Notes under the pieces: model-generated
What the model saw: the letters and a program-made list of their open reading frames with translations, nothing else
What the model was told of the DNA's origin: nothing
The model's database searches: none
Assembly (NCBI RefSeq): GCF_000213055.1
Contig: NZ_CM001165.1
Location: forward strand, 3,556,945 to 3,620,944
Reading direction: 5' to 3'
From: Streptomyces sp. Tu6071
Lineage (GTDB): Bacteria; Actinomycetota; Actinomycetes; Streptomycetales; Streptomycetaceae
Length of the DNA: 64,000 nt
In this document: positions 7,006-16,026 of the stretch, piece after piece
Layout: every line of letters starts with the position of its first letter
Numbering within the stretch: the first letter of the stretch is position 1
Made by a program: the position numbers and the translations under genes

Positions 7006-8988
7006 GTGAGCAAGAAGGACCGGTCCGAGCCACGGACCGGTGCGGGGGACGCGGGGGCCGGCACGGAGGGCGTCGAGGGTCCGGCGCGCGAGACCGTGCC
7101 GGGGCAGGGACGCGGGGCACGGGAGAGCGGTACGGAGCAGGACGGGGCGCGGGCACACGTGCCACGGCAGGGTGGGCACCCGGCGGTCGGGGACGGCGAC
7201 CTGCTGAACCGGGCGCGCGGCGGGGACGAGGCGGCGTACGGGGAGCTGTACCGGCGGCACGCGGACGGGGTGCGGCGCTACGCCCGTACCTGCTGCCGGG
7301 ACCGGGACACGGCCGAGGACCTGACTGCCGAGGTCTTCGCGCGCACGCTGGCGGCGCTGCGGCACGGCGCGGGGCCCGAGTACGCGATGCGCGCCTACCT
7401 GCTGACGACGGTACGGCGGGTCGCCGCCGACTGGGCGAAGACGGCCAGGCGTGAGCAACTGGTCGATGACTTCGCGGTGTTCGCCGCGCAGGCGGCCCGT
7501 GTCTCGGGGACGGACGAGGACACCGTCGACCTCGGCGCGGACGTGCTCGCGATGCACGAGGCCGAGCAGTCGATGGCGGTGCGCGCCTTCCGCAGCCTGC
7601 CCGAGCGCTGGCAGGCGGTGCTGTGGCACACGGAGGTCGAGGACGAGTCGCCGAGCGAGGTCGCGGTGCTCTTCGGGCTCGACGCGAACGGCACCCGTGT
7701 CCTCGCGAGCCGGGCGCGCGAGGGCCTCAAGCAGGCATACCTCCAGGCGCACGTGAGCGCGGCGCGGACGGCGAGCGAGGGCTGCGCGGCGTACGCGGAC
7801 CGCCTCGGCGCCTACGCGCGCGGGGGCCTGCGCAGCCGCGCCGAGCGGGGGCTGCGCAAGCACCTGAAGGAGTGCGCGGAGTGCCGGCTCGCCGCCTCGC
7901 AGGTCAAAGAGGTCGCCGGAGGCATTCCCGGGCTCGTGCCGCTGGCGGTCATCGGCTGGTTCGGTGCGGCCGGGTACGGGAAGGCGCTCGCGCTCATCGG
8001 GGGCGCGGCGGGAGCCGGGGCGGCAGGTTCGGCGGCCGCGGTCGGTGGCGGCGGGGCGGCCTCGGAAGGGGTGGGCGCGCCCGTCAAGGCGGGGATCGCT
8101 GCGGGCGTGGTCGCCACGGCCGCCGTCGCGCTCGTTCTCGTACTCGCCGCCCAGGAACAGGGCAAGCGGCACCCCGAGCAGCCCCCCGTCCCGGACGCGA
8201 AGCCGCCCGCGGTGCAGCCGCTCGTACCGACTTCCCCGCCGCCGTACCGTCCGGCGCCGGTCGCGGCCGAGCCGAGCGCGCCGCCGCACGTCTCCGTACC
8301 GCCGCGCACGCCGGAACCCGTGCGCCCGACGCCCCGCCCGCACCGGCCCGCGCCCGCCTCGCCGACTCCGGCCCCTCCCCGGCCCTCCCCCACGCCCGCT
8401 CCGCCGACCTCCCCACCGCCACAGGCGCCCGTCGAACCGGTGGAGTACCGCTGGAGCACGCTGCCGTACGGGCTCACCGGGGACGGCACGGGACCGGAGA
8501 TGCGGCTCAGCGCGAGCCCGGTGTGGCAGCGACCCGGCGGGATGTCGATCGGGGGGACGCGGTACGGGCACGGAGTGAGCGTGCGCATTCCGTCCGAGAC
8601 GACGATCGACCTCAACCGCAAGTGCGCGAAGTACGAGGCGTACGCGGGGCTCGACGACATGGCGCTGGGCCTCGGGGCGGCGCGTTTCGCGGTCTGGGCC
8701 GACGGGGTGCGGCTGTGGCGGTCGGGTGTGCTGCGGGGCGGCGAGCCGGCTGTCCCCGTGCGGGTGGGGATCGCGGGGCGGCGGACGGTGCGGCTGGTGG
8801 TGGAGGCGGTGGACCCGTCGGCGTTGCCGCCCTCGCCGGGGGGTCCTGTCGCGGGGTCCGTCGCGGGGTCCGTCGGGGGTGGCGACGACGGGGGCGGACC
8901 GGAGATCGGGGACGCGCGGGGGACGTTGGGACACCTGGGACGGTTGGGTGTGGCGGACTGGGCGGGGTCGCGGTTCACCTGCGAATGA
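7006..8988 (+). CDS. ECF sigma factor fused to zinc motif, TM segment and NPCBM domain
   Basis: This 660-residue protein combines modules that are normally separate. Residues about 65-135 form sigma region 2 (DEAAYGELYRRHADGVRRYA, then AEDLTAEVFARTL). Residues 193-247 form region 4 (SLPERWQAVLWHTEVEDESP). An HxxxCxxC motif (HLKECAECRLA, about 286-295) resembles the zinc-binding motif of ZAS anti-sigma factors. A hydrophobic segment (about 363-383) is followed by a proline-rich linker of about 100 residues. Residues about 484-605 resemble an NPCBM carbohydrate-binding domain, with GGTRYGHGVSVRIPS and a tryptophan-rich core. The likely topology is sigma inside and sugar-binding domain outside. 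The start is uncertain: ATG 6874 has GAGGA upstream but adds low-complexity sequence. No separate anti-sigma gene is adjacent. Confidence 0.85.
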   Translation: MSKKDRSEPRTGAGDAGAGTEGVEGPARETVPGQGRGARESGTEQDGARAHVPRQGGHPAVGDGDLLNRARGGDEAAYGELYRRHADGVRRYARTCCRDRDTAEDLTAEVFARTLAALRHGAGPEYAMRAYLLTTVRRVAADWAKTARREQLVDDFAVFAAQAARVSGTDEDTVDLGADVLAMHEAEQSMAVRAFRSLPERWQAVLWHTEVEDESPSEVAVLFGLDANGTRVLASRAREGLKQAYLQAHVSAARTASEGCAAYADRLGAYARGGLRSRAERGLRKHLKECAECRLAASQVKEVAGGIPGLVPLAVIGWFGAAGYGKALALIGGAAGAGAAGSAAAVGGGGAASEGVGAPVKAGIAAGVVATAAVALVLVLAAQEQGKRHPEQPPVPDAKPPAVQPLVPTSPPPYRPAPVAAEPSAPPHVSVPPRTPEPVRPTPRPHRPAPASPTPAPPRPSPTPAPPTSPPPQAPVEPVEYRWSTLPYGLTGDGTGPEMRLSASPVWQRPGGMSIGGTRYGHGVSVRIPSETTIDLNRKCAKYEAYAGLDDMALGLGAARFAVWADGVRLWRSGVLRGGEPAVPVRVGIAGRRTVRLVVEAVDPSALPPSPGGPVAGSVAGSVGGGDDGGGPEIGDARGTLGHLGRLGVADWAGSRFTCE

Positions 8989-9067
8989 GCTCGTGAGGCG
9001 CTGATGAGGCCGCAGGTCGCTGTGGTGTCCTGCTCAGGGCGGTTACCGCGAGCTGCCGCTTCGCAGT

Positions 9068-12000
9068 TCAGGCGATGAGGTCGGCGGGGTCGATGGAGGC
9101 GGCCCCGGCGACTGCTTCGGCGTGGGCCGCTGGGCCGAGGGCGGCGCGGGTGGTCGCGGTGACGCGGGCGGCGAGGTCCGCTTCGTGGGGGCCGCGGGCG
9201 TGCGGGCCGCGCAGTCGCGTGGCGATGGTGAGGGCGTGCACGGCGGCGGTGTGATCGCCGGTCTCCATGAGGAGGAGGGCGCCGGTTTCCAGGAGCGAGG
9301 CGGTGATGCTGCCGGAGAGGCGTGCGGAGACGGCGGCGGCGAGGGCTTCGCGCCACTGCGGGAGTGCCGCGTCGGCGCCTTCGAGGGCTGCCCGCACCCG
9401 TATCTCCGTATCGGCGAAGGCGGCCATCCAGGTGGGCGGGCCGCCTGTTCTGCCGTTGACGACCCTGAGCTGTGCGCACATGGCCTCGGCCTCGTGCGGT
9501 GCGCCGTCCTCCAGGGCCATGCGGGCGCGGAGCAGGATCAGGAAGGCGTGCGCGTCGAGCGAGGCGGTCTCGTCGGCGACGGCGGCGGCGCGCACCATGT
9601 GCGCCTCGGCCCGGGGGCGGTCGCCGGAGTGGTGGGCGATCTCGGCGAGGCGCGCGAGGAGGAACGGCGTCTCGGCGAAGGCGCCGACCTCCTGGGCGAG
9701 GTGCAGTGCCTCCTCGCACTCGGCGCGCGCGTCCTCGTACCGCCCCTGTGCCATCGCGAGTTCCGCGCGGGCGCTGGCCACCTGCGCGCCGAGCCAGCGG
9801 TCGCCGGTACGGGCGCAGAGGTGCCGGAGTTCGCCGAGGTCGGCCTGGGCGTCGGCGTTCTCGCGCGGGGCGTCGACGGTGATGTGGACGCGGAACATGA
9901 GGGCCGTGGCGAGTTCCCACTCCGCGCCGAGGCGGCGGCAGCGGTCGACGGCGCCGTCGATGAGCGGGTAGGCGTCCTCGGCCGTGTCGAGGAAGAAGGG
10001 GGCGAAGGCCGCGAGGAGCCCGGGGAAGACGGTGGCCTCGGGCGCGTCGGCCTCGGAGAAGAGGTCGCGCAGCCCGGTCACGTAGGCGCGTGCGGCCGGG
10101 GTCAGGTTCTCGTGGTCCGGATCGGTCTCGGAGGAGAGGAAGAGGTGCAGCATGCGCAGGTGGAGGCGGGGCCAGTAACGGGCGTCGCCCGGTGGGACGC
10201 CGGGGCCCGGCTCTGTGGGCGCCGACCGGCCCGTACCGCCCTCGGCGCGTCTGTGGCGGACGTGCAGGTCACCGACCGCCGCGGGGACTCCACCGGCGAG
10301 CACCATGGTGCGCTCGGCCCACTCGGCGCCCTCGATGCGGTGGTTGCGCAGCCACCAGAACCAGCCGCAGCCGAGGACGAGCGCGACGGCGTCCTCCTCC
10401 TCGCCCGCGGCGAGAGCGCGGGCGAGAGCGGCGCGGATGTTGTCGAGTTCGGTCTCCAGGCGGGCGATCCAGGGCAGTTGTTCACCCGAACGAATGAGAG
10501 GTTCGGCGGTGGTGACGAGCGCGCGGTAGTAGGCGGTGTGGCGGCGCCCGGCGGCGAGGGCGCGGTCCGCGTCCTCGGCGGCACGTTCGACCGCGTACTC
10601 GTGGATCGTCTCCAGCATGCGGAAGCGCATGCCCGTACCGTCCGGCTCCGGGCTCGCGACGACGAGTGACTTGTCGACGAGCGCGCCGACGAGGAGGTCG
10701 GCGGGCCCTGCGCAGACGGCCTCGGCGGCGGCGAGGTCCCAGCCGCCGGCGAAGACGGACAGTTCGCGCAGGGCGTCGCGCTCTTCCTCGTCGAGGAGGT
10801 CCCAGGACCAGTCGACGACGGCGCGGAGGGTCTGCTGGCGGGGCAGCACGGTACGGCTCCCGGCGGTCAGGAGCCGGAAACGGTCGTCGAGCCGGTCGGC
10901 GAGCTGGCGCGGACCGAGGAGACGCAGGCGTGCCGCGGCCAGTTCGATCGCGAGGGGCAGGCCGTCCAGACGGCGGCAGATCTCGGCGACGGCGTCCGCG
11001 TCCTCGGCGACGGTGAAACCGGGTCGCACGGCGGCGCCGCGTTCGCCGAAGAGCCGGACCGCCTCGGCGGCGGGCAGCGGATCGACGGGCCGCACGGCCT
11101 CGCCGGGAACACCGAGGGGTTCGCGGCTCGTGGCGAGCACGGTGAAGCCGGGACAGCGTGTGAGGAGGGTCTCGGCGAGGCGCGCGGCGGCCTCGATGAC
11201 GTGCTCGCAGTTGTCCAGGACGAGCAGCAGTTCGCGGCCCGCGCAGTACTCGACGAGCAGTTCGACGGGGTCGGCGGTGGCCACGGGCCGCTCGGGGGCT
11301 GTGCGCAACACCGTCTCGCGCACGCCGAGCGCGCTGACGACGGCGGCGGGGACGTCTTCGGGGCGGTCGAGGGGGGCAAGTTCCGCCATGCGGATGTGCG
11401 GGTGAGGGTGAAGGGGCGGGGTGGTGCCTCCGGGCGGGGGGAGGGTGGTGCCCGGCGGTGGGGCTTCGTCGGCGGTGGGGTGGGGGGCTGCGGCGGGGGT
11501 GGGGTGGGGGGCTGCGGCGGGGGTGGGGCGGAGGGCCGCGTGCGGGACGGGGTGAGGAGCTGGGCCCGGGTGGGGGCGAGGGGCTTCGTCCTGGAGGGGG
11601 TGAGGGGCTTCGTCCGGGGCGGGCATATTTCCGTACGGGTAGCCGAGCGCGGCTTCTTCGGCGAGGCGGGTCTTTCCCGAGCCGCCGGGGCCGGTGAGCG
11701 TGACGAGGCGGGATGTGCGCAGGGCGGCGCGGATGCTCTCGATCTCCCGGGCGCGTCCGACGAAGGAGGTCAGCCTGCGGCGGATGCCGGTGGTGGGGGC
11801 AGGGCTCTCGGGGAGTGGGGTCGCGGCGGGCGCCGGGGCGGGGCCTGTGGTCTCGCGCAGGAGTTCCGCGTGGAGGGCACGGAGTTCGTGGCCGGGGTCG
11901 GTGCCGAGGTGTTCGGCGAGGGTGCGGCGGAGGTCCTCGTACGCGGCGAGGGCATCGGCGGGCCTGCCGTCCGCGCGCAGGGCGCTTAGCAGAAGGCCGT

Positions 12001-12568
12001 GAAGGCGTTCGTCGTACGGGTGGGCCGCGGTCAGCCCGCGCAGCTCGGGTACGAGTGCGGCGGCGCGCCCCGCCCCCAGGTCGGCCTCGACCCTACGGCG
12101 TATGGCGGTGTGCCGCAGGTCCTCCGCGTGGCGGGCCTCCGCCGCGGCCTCGGGCAGGTCGGCGAGCGCGGGGCCGCGCCAGAGCCCGAGCGCGCTGCGC
12201 AGGACTTCCGCGGCCTTCGTGTAGGAGTGCGCGTCGAGCGCGGCAGAGCCCTCGCCGAGCAGGTCCTCGAACCGGTACAGGTCGACGTCACCCCGCTCCG
12301 CTACGAGCCGGTAGCCGCCCGGCCCCGAGGCGAGCGCCTCGTGCCCGAGGGCTTTGCGCAGCCGCCCGACGAGCGCCTGCAGCGCGGCGGTGGCATCCCG
12401 GGGTGGCTCGCCGCCCCACACCTCGTCCACGAGGGTGCCCGCGGTCACCTCACGGCCGGGGCGCAGCGCGAGCGCGGCGAGCAGCGAGCGCAGCCTGGCA
12501 CCGCCGAGCGGCACGGGCGTGCCGTCGGGGGCGTGGGTCTCGGTGGCACCGAGGATGCGGTACTTCAC
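9068..12568 (-). CDS. SARP/AfsR-type regulator (BTAD, NB-ARC ATPase, TPR)
   Basis: This 1166-residue regulator begins with an OmpR-like DNA-binding domain (residues 1-90, MKYRILGATE start, LVDEVWGGEPPRDATAAL). A BTAD domain follows (about 98-243, ending YEDLRRTLAEHLGTDPGHEL). A STAND/NB-ARC ATPase comes next, with P-loop GPGGSGKTRL near residue 295, LLVLDNCEH and VLATSREPLGVPGEAV. The C-terminal half is helical TPR-like repeats. SARPs activate antibiotic or developmental genes by binding direct repeats. GTG 12568 gives the canonical short N-terminus; the frame is open to 12838, but that part is proline-rich. An unusual proline/histidine-rich insert of about 74 residues follows the P-loop region. 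The protein is longer than classical AfsR (about 990 residues). Confidence 0.9.
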   Translation of the reverse strand: MKYRILGATETHAPDGTPVPLGGARLRSLLAALALRPGREVTAGTLVDEVWGGEPPRDATAALQALVGRLRKALGHEALASGPGGYRLVAERGDVDLYRFEDLLGEGSAALDAHSYTKAAEVLRSALGLWRGPALADLPEAAAEARHAEDLRHTAIRRRVEADLGAGRAAALVPELRGLTAAHPYDERLHGLLLSALRADGRPADALAAYEDLRRTLAEHLGTDPGHELRALHAELLRETTGPAPAPAATPLPESPAPTTGIRRRLTSFVGRAREIESIRAALRTSRLVTLTGPGGSGKTRLAEEAALGYPYGNMPAPDEAPHPLQDEAPRPHPGPAPHPVPHAALRPTPAAAPHPTPAAAPHPTADEAPPPGTTLPPPGGTTPPLHPHPHIRMAELAPLDRPEDVPAAVVSALGVRETVLRTAPERPVATADPVELLVEYCAGRELLLVLDNCEHVIEAAARLAETLLTRCPGFTVLATSREPLGVPGEAVRPVDPLPAAEAVRLFGERGAAVRPGFTVAEDADAVAEICRRLDGLPLAIELAAARLRLLGPRQLADRLDDRFRLLTAGSRTVLPRQQTLRAVVDWSWDLLDEEERDALRELSVFAGGWDLAAAEAVCAGPADLLVGALVDKSLVVASPEPDGTGMRFRMLETIHEYAVERAAEDADRALAAGRRHTAYYRALVTTAEPLIRSGEQLPWIARLETELDNIRAALARALAAGEEEDAVALVLGCGWFWWLRNHRIEGAEWAERTMVLAGGVPAAVGDLHVRHRRAEGGTGRSAPTEPGPGVPPGDARYWPRLHLRMLHLFLSSETDPDHENLTPAARAYVTGLRDLFSEADAPEATVFPGLLAAFAPFFLDTAEDAYPLIDGAVDRCRRLGAEWELATALMFRVHITVDAPRENADAQADLGELRHLCARTGDRWLGAQVASARAELAMAQGRYEDARAECEEALHLAQEVGAFAETPFLLARLAEIAHHSGDRPRAEAHMVRAAAVADETASLDAHAFLILLRARMALEDGAPHEAEAMCAQLRVVNGRTGGPPTWMAAFADTEIRVRAALEGADAALPQWREALAAAVSARLSGSITASLLETGALLLMETGDHTAAVHALTIATRLRGPHARGPHEADLAARVTATTRAALGPAAHAEAVAGAASIDPADLIA
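11401..11623 (-). repeat. Proline/histidine-rich repetitive insert in the ATPase domain
   Basis: This coding stretch encodes repeats such as PTPAAAPHP and DEAPHPLQDEAPRPHP. It includes near-perfect tandem copies of a G-rich 30-base unit around 11460-11525. It interrupts the NB-ARC domain between the P-loop helix and the RMAELAPL strand. It is probably a slippage-prone surface loop. Confidence 0.7.
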
Positions 12569-12958
12569 CTGGCCATTGTCCACGAGGGGTGGGGGCGGGA
12601 ACGAATGTTCGGGGCGGTGTGGCGGGGAGGGGTGTGGGGGCGCGGGGTGTGGGGGCGCGAGGTGCGTGCGGGCAGACCCCCACCCACCCGGGGGGGGGCT
12701 CCCCTGCATCCATTCTTTCGCGTCCACCCACCCGCCCCGGCCATCCGCCCACATCTGTGGATAACTCCGGGCGAGAAAATAATCGTGCCACTCGTCCGAG
12801 TGAGGAGATGTGCAGCGGGCAGCGGGCTCCGCGGACATGTGCCTATGCTGCGGGCACCGGGGCGTCCGAGGCCGCTCCGGATCTCCCGGGCGGCTCGTGT
12901 GCCCGGAGGCCGTCCGCTGTTACGGGCCCCACGTCCGGGGCCCCTTCCGCGGGCGAGC
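12569..12958. other. Intergenic region upstream of SARP regulator
   Basis: These 390 bases carry no convincing gene. They contain a G9 run near 12690, short GTGGGGGCGCG repeats around 12640-12665, and a DnaA-box-like sequence at 12756-12764 in an AT-rich patch that may hold the SARP promoter. The right part borders the end of the LysE pseudogene. Confidence 0.6.
12756..12764 (-). promoter_or_regulatory. DnaA-box-like 9-mer
   Basis: TGTGGATAA on the plus strand reads TTATCCACA on the minus strand, the classical DnaA box. It lies about 190 bases upstream of the SARP start codon. Confidence 0.4.
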
Positions 12959-13607
12959 TCAGTCGCTCATCGTCGGCCGGATCGCCAGGGCTGCGATGAG
13001 ACCTCCTGTCACCCTGTCCAAGAGCGCGCGTGCCCTGGGCTGACGGAGGTGGGCGCTGTGAGTTCACCAGCGCAGCCGGCCAGGTTGGCGGTCCACACGA
13101 GTCCGAGCGTGATGTGCACACACGTGAGGGTCAAGCCCATCGCGAGATGCGGCAATTCCTCCGCCGTAAACGGGGGAAGGATGGCGCCGTAGAACACGCC
13201 ATCTTGGGGCCGAGGAGGTTGGACAACAGGCCCTGGCGCCAGCCGGCGGCAAGGGGGTCACCCCCGGCCGGGGTCGTCTCGGGACCGGCCTCCTCATCCC
13301 CGCGCCTCGTGCACTGGCTCGCGAGAACCGACAGCGCGGCCACCATCCACAGCAGATGCACGACGCCTGCCCGGCGCAGGACGTCGCAGGCAAGCGGGAG
13401 GCGACGAGGAGGACTTGAAGCCCGACGAGGTAAGCGTCCCCTACAGCAGGACGCCGCTCTCGGTGCCGACCACCGTGACCCAGCACCGAACGCGGGCGCG
13501 ATGACCAAGAACGGCTGTACGGAGGTTGAGGACCGTGCCCGGCCTGGAGGGAGAGCGAGGAGACCAACGACGAGAGGAAACGACCGAGCTGCCGCCGTAA
13601 GTGCCAC
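12959..13607 (-). pseudogene. LysE/RhtB-family amino acid exporter, multiply frameshifted
   Basis: LysE-family signatures appear in the expected order but in different minus-strand frames. They are FPLVVGLLAL with a GTG start at 13607, then PGTVLNLRTAVLGHRARV and VGTESGVLL followed by a stop near 13441. After that come GLQVLLVASRL, LRRAGVVHLLWMVAALSVLA, GWRQGLLSNLLGPKMA, FYGAILPPF with LGLVWTANLAG, and finally ALLDRVTGGLIAALAIRPTM with a stop at 12959. The span of 649 bases equals an intact family member of about 210 residues. At least four frame changes plus a premature stop mean it cannot make a functional exporter. GGGAAAGG before the GTG remains as a fossil ribosome binding site. Confidence 0.8.
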
Positions 13608-13685
13608 GGCCCTTTCCCCCGGGGTCGCACGCGCCGCTGGCCGCGAAGGTCCCGCCGTCAGGCCCCCAGGGCAACCAGGGTGCGT

Positions 13686-16001
13686 TCAGCCGCTGACGGC
13701 CCCACGGCCCGCCCCCAGCGCGCCCGCCGCCCCCCGTGCCGGAGCCACCGAGCCAGTCGGTACCGCGCGCTGGCGCGTAGGCGTGCCCGTCCAGGAGGTG
13801 CCTCGCCGTTCCAGGAGTCGACGCAGCCACAGCTCGGTCGCGACGAGTTCCGCGAGGCCGTCGAGTGGTACCGGCACGCCCTCGGCGGCCTGCCGCAGCG
13901 CCTTGCGGACCACTCGGGCCTCGATGAGGCCCGCCTCGGCGAGGAGTGGTGTGCGGAAGACGTCGAGGAGGGCGTCCAGGTGGTTGCGCAGGCCGATGCG
14001 GAGGGGCGCGTACGGGTCGGCAGTCGACGGGGTGCCCCAGCCGGGGGGCAGTTCGTGGACGCCCGCGCCCTCCAGGACGGCGCGCAGCACTCCGGCCCGT
14101 GCCCCGGGGCGTACCCGCAGCGCTTCGGGGAGGGCGCGGCATGCCCGTACGACCTGGTTGTCCAGGAAGGGGGCATGCAGTCGCTGAAAACGGATTTCGG
14201 CGGCCTGTTCGAGTACGCGCAGGTCGGCGGCGTGTCTGGCGAGGGCGGCGCGGGCGCGGAAGTCGCCGGGGCGGCGGCCCGAGCCGGGCCCGGGGCGGGC
14301 CGCCGCCTCGTGGAGGCGAACCGATACTTCGGCGAGCGCCTCGCCGGTCAGCCAACGTGCGGCCGGGCCAGGGCGGGCCCAGGCGAGGGCGGCGAGCGAG
14401 GCGCCCATGGCGCCATCCGTCGTCTCGGGGAAGCGGCGGCGCAACAGGAGGTCGGCGGCGTCCTCCAGCCCTTCGCGGTAGGGAGTGCGGGCGAGGCGGC
14501 GTGCGGCGCCGTAGACCTTGCCGGGGACCATGACGGAGCCCTCGGCCTTGGTGAGTGCGGCGACCGGGCGGACGAGGTGGCGTCTGCGCCGGTCCATGAG
14601 GAGGTCGGCGAGGCGGGCGGGGTGGGCGTCGAGCACCTGGCGGGCGCCGTGTCCGGTGAAATGGTCGGCGCTGCCCGCGAGGAGCCGGGCGCGGTGGCGG
14701 CCGGCGGCGACGAGCGCGGGGCCCGGTTCGTCGGTGAGCGGGACGCGGAGTTCGGCGAACGGGAGGGTGTCGGGGCCGCCCGCGACGACGACGTGGTGCA
14801 GGCGCGGGTTGGCGGCGAGGGCGGCGGCGCGTTCGGTTTCGGGTTCGCGGCCCGGGACGACGAGGTCGTTGAAGGTGACGGCGACGAGTCGTTCGCCCGC
14901 GCCGGTGCCCTGCCCCAGCAGTGTGCCGGGCATCCCCGGCAGTCCGGCGGCGAGGAGGGCGAGGGTCGCGGAGCCGCTGCCGCCGGAGAGGTCGGCGCCG
15001 ATGCCGGGCTGCGGCATCCCGCGCGCTGCGCGGCGCTCGGCGGGGCCCATGCCGGGGACCGGACCCTGGTCGGCCTCGGTGCCGGGGACGTGGCGGGGGG
15101 CGGCGAGGCGGACCCGTACCGCCTCGACGAGTGCTTCGCGCACCGCCTCGACGGCGCTGTCGGCGGCCACGGGAGCGGCGGAGACGGCGAGCGAGGTCAT
15201 CTGTTCGTACCCGGCGATCTCCGGGACGCCCGCGCGCATGATCAGGGCGTGGCCCGGGGGGACACGGTGGACCCCTGCGTACGGGGTGGCGTCCTGGAGA
15301 GCTTCGGGTACATCGGGGGCGGCGAGGAGTGCGGCGAGGTAGCCGATGTCGAGGTTGGCCTCGATGAGGTCCGCGAGCGGGAGTGCGGCGGTGGCGAAGG
15401 CGGTGCCGCCCGCCCACGGGGTGTGGAAGACGGGGCGGGCGCCCGCGAGGTCGCCGACGACCATGGTGCGGCGGCCGACCTGGACGACCGCCGTGTAGCT
15501 GCCCGCCCACGCGGTGAGGTGGCGCAGCGCACCACCTTTCGCGGAGTAGAGCGCGGCGCGCAGTTGGGCGTCGGTGGCGGCGCAGGTGCCGAGGACGGCG
15601 ATACGGGTCTCGGCGTCGGCGCGTACGACGCGGAGTTCGTCGGGACGCCAGTCGCCGACTGCCCACAGCGGGTCCGGGTCGCCCCAGAGGAGTTGGGCGC
15701 CGACGGGCTGGATGGTGTCCTCGGCGTAGTCCTCGGCGGCGGTGTGGTCCCTGGCGTAGGAGGTGCCGTGGCCGGGGGCCGGGTCGTGGGTGCGGCCGCG
15801 GCCGTGCTCGGCGGCGCCGCCGCGGCTGCCGTACTGGTCGAAGCCGTAGGGGTCGCCGTAGCCGTGCTCGGCTCCCGCGCTGCCGAAGGCGGTGTCGTGG
15901 GCTGCGACGGAACCGGTGGGCGGGCCCGGCGGTGCGTACGCCGCAGGGCCGGGTGAGCGGCGCCGGGCCGCGGTGCTGCTCCACCCCACCAACCAGCGCA
16001 T
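13686..16001 (-). CDS. Asparagine synthase-like ATP-dependent amidotransferase, orphan
   Basis: This 771-residue protein carries an asparagine synthase-type PP-loop domain (DLSGGSGSATLALLAAG near residue 335) and the family's C-terminal region (RFQRLHAPFLDNQVVRACRALP). ATP-grasping by this loop activates a carboxylate as an acyl-adenylate. The N-terminal half resembles the glutaminase fold (LRHLTAWAGSYTAVVQVGRRTMVVGD), but there is no catalytic Cys2, so glutamine hydrolysis is unlikely. That pattern is seen in lasso-peptide and lactam cyclases. ATG 16001 has a good GGAGG six bases upstream. No recognisable precursor peptide or RiPP gene is adjacent. It may be a conserved Streptomyces protein of unknown substrate. 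Confidence 0.8.
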   Translation of the reverse strand: MRWLVGWSSTAARRRSPGPAAYAPPGPPTGSVAAHDTAFGSAGAEHGYGDPYGFDQYGSRGGAAEHGRGRTHDPAPGHGTSYARDHTAAEDYAEDTIQPVGAQLLWGDPDPLWAVGDWRPDELRVVRADAETRIAVLGTCAATDAQLRAALYSAKGGALRHLTAWAGSYTAVVQVGRRTMVVGDLAGARPVFHTPWAGGTAFATAALPLADLIEANLDIGYLAALLAAPDVPEALQDATPYAGVHRVPPGHALIMRAGVPEIAGYEQMTSLAVSAAPVAADSAVEAVREALVEAVRVRLAAPRHVPGTEADQGPVPGMGPAERRAARGMPQPGIGADLSGGSGSATLALLAAGLPGMPGTLLGQGTGAGERLVAVTFNDLVVPGREPETERAAALAANPRLHHVVVAGGPDTLPFAELRVPLTDEPGPALVAAGRHRARLLAGSADHFTGHGARQVLDAHPARLADLLMDRRRRHLVRPVAALTKAEGSVMVPGKVYGAARRLARTPYREGLEDAADLLLRRRFPETTDGAMGASLAALAWARPGPAARWLTGEALAEVSVRLHEAAARPGPGSGRRPGDFRARAALARHAADLRVLEQAAEIRFQRLHAPFLDNQVVRACRALPEALRVRPGARAGVLRAVLEGAGVHELPPGWGTPSTADPYAPLRIGLRNHLDALLDVFRTPLLAEAGLIEARVVRKALRQAAEGVPVPLDGLAELVATELWLRRLLERRGTSWTGTPTRQRAVPTGSVAPARGAAGALGAGRGAVSG

Positions 16002-16008
16002 CGTCGCC

Positions 16009-16026
16009 TCCACAGGCTGTGGACAA
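16009..16026 (-). promoter_or_regulatory. DnaA-box palindrome in leader of the Asn-synthase-like gene
   Basis: TCCACAGGCTGTGGA (16009-16023) is an inverted repeat. Its right arm extends into TGTGGACAA (16018-16026), the complement of a perfect DnaA box. It overlaps the ribosome-binding region of the gene starting at 16001. An identical TCCACAGGCTGTGGA occurs upstream of trmB. Confidence 0.45.
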
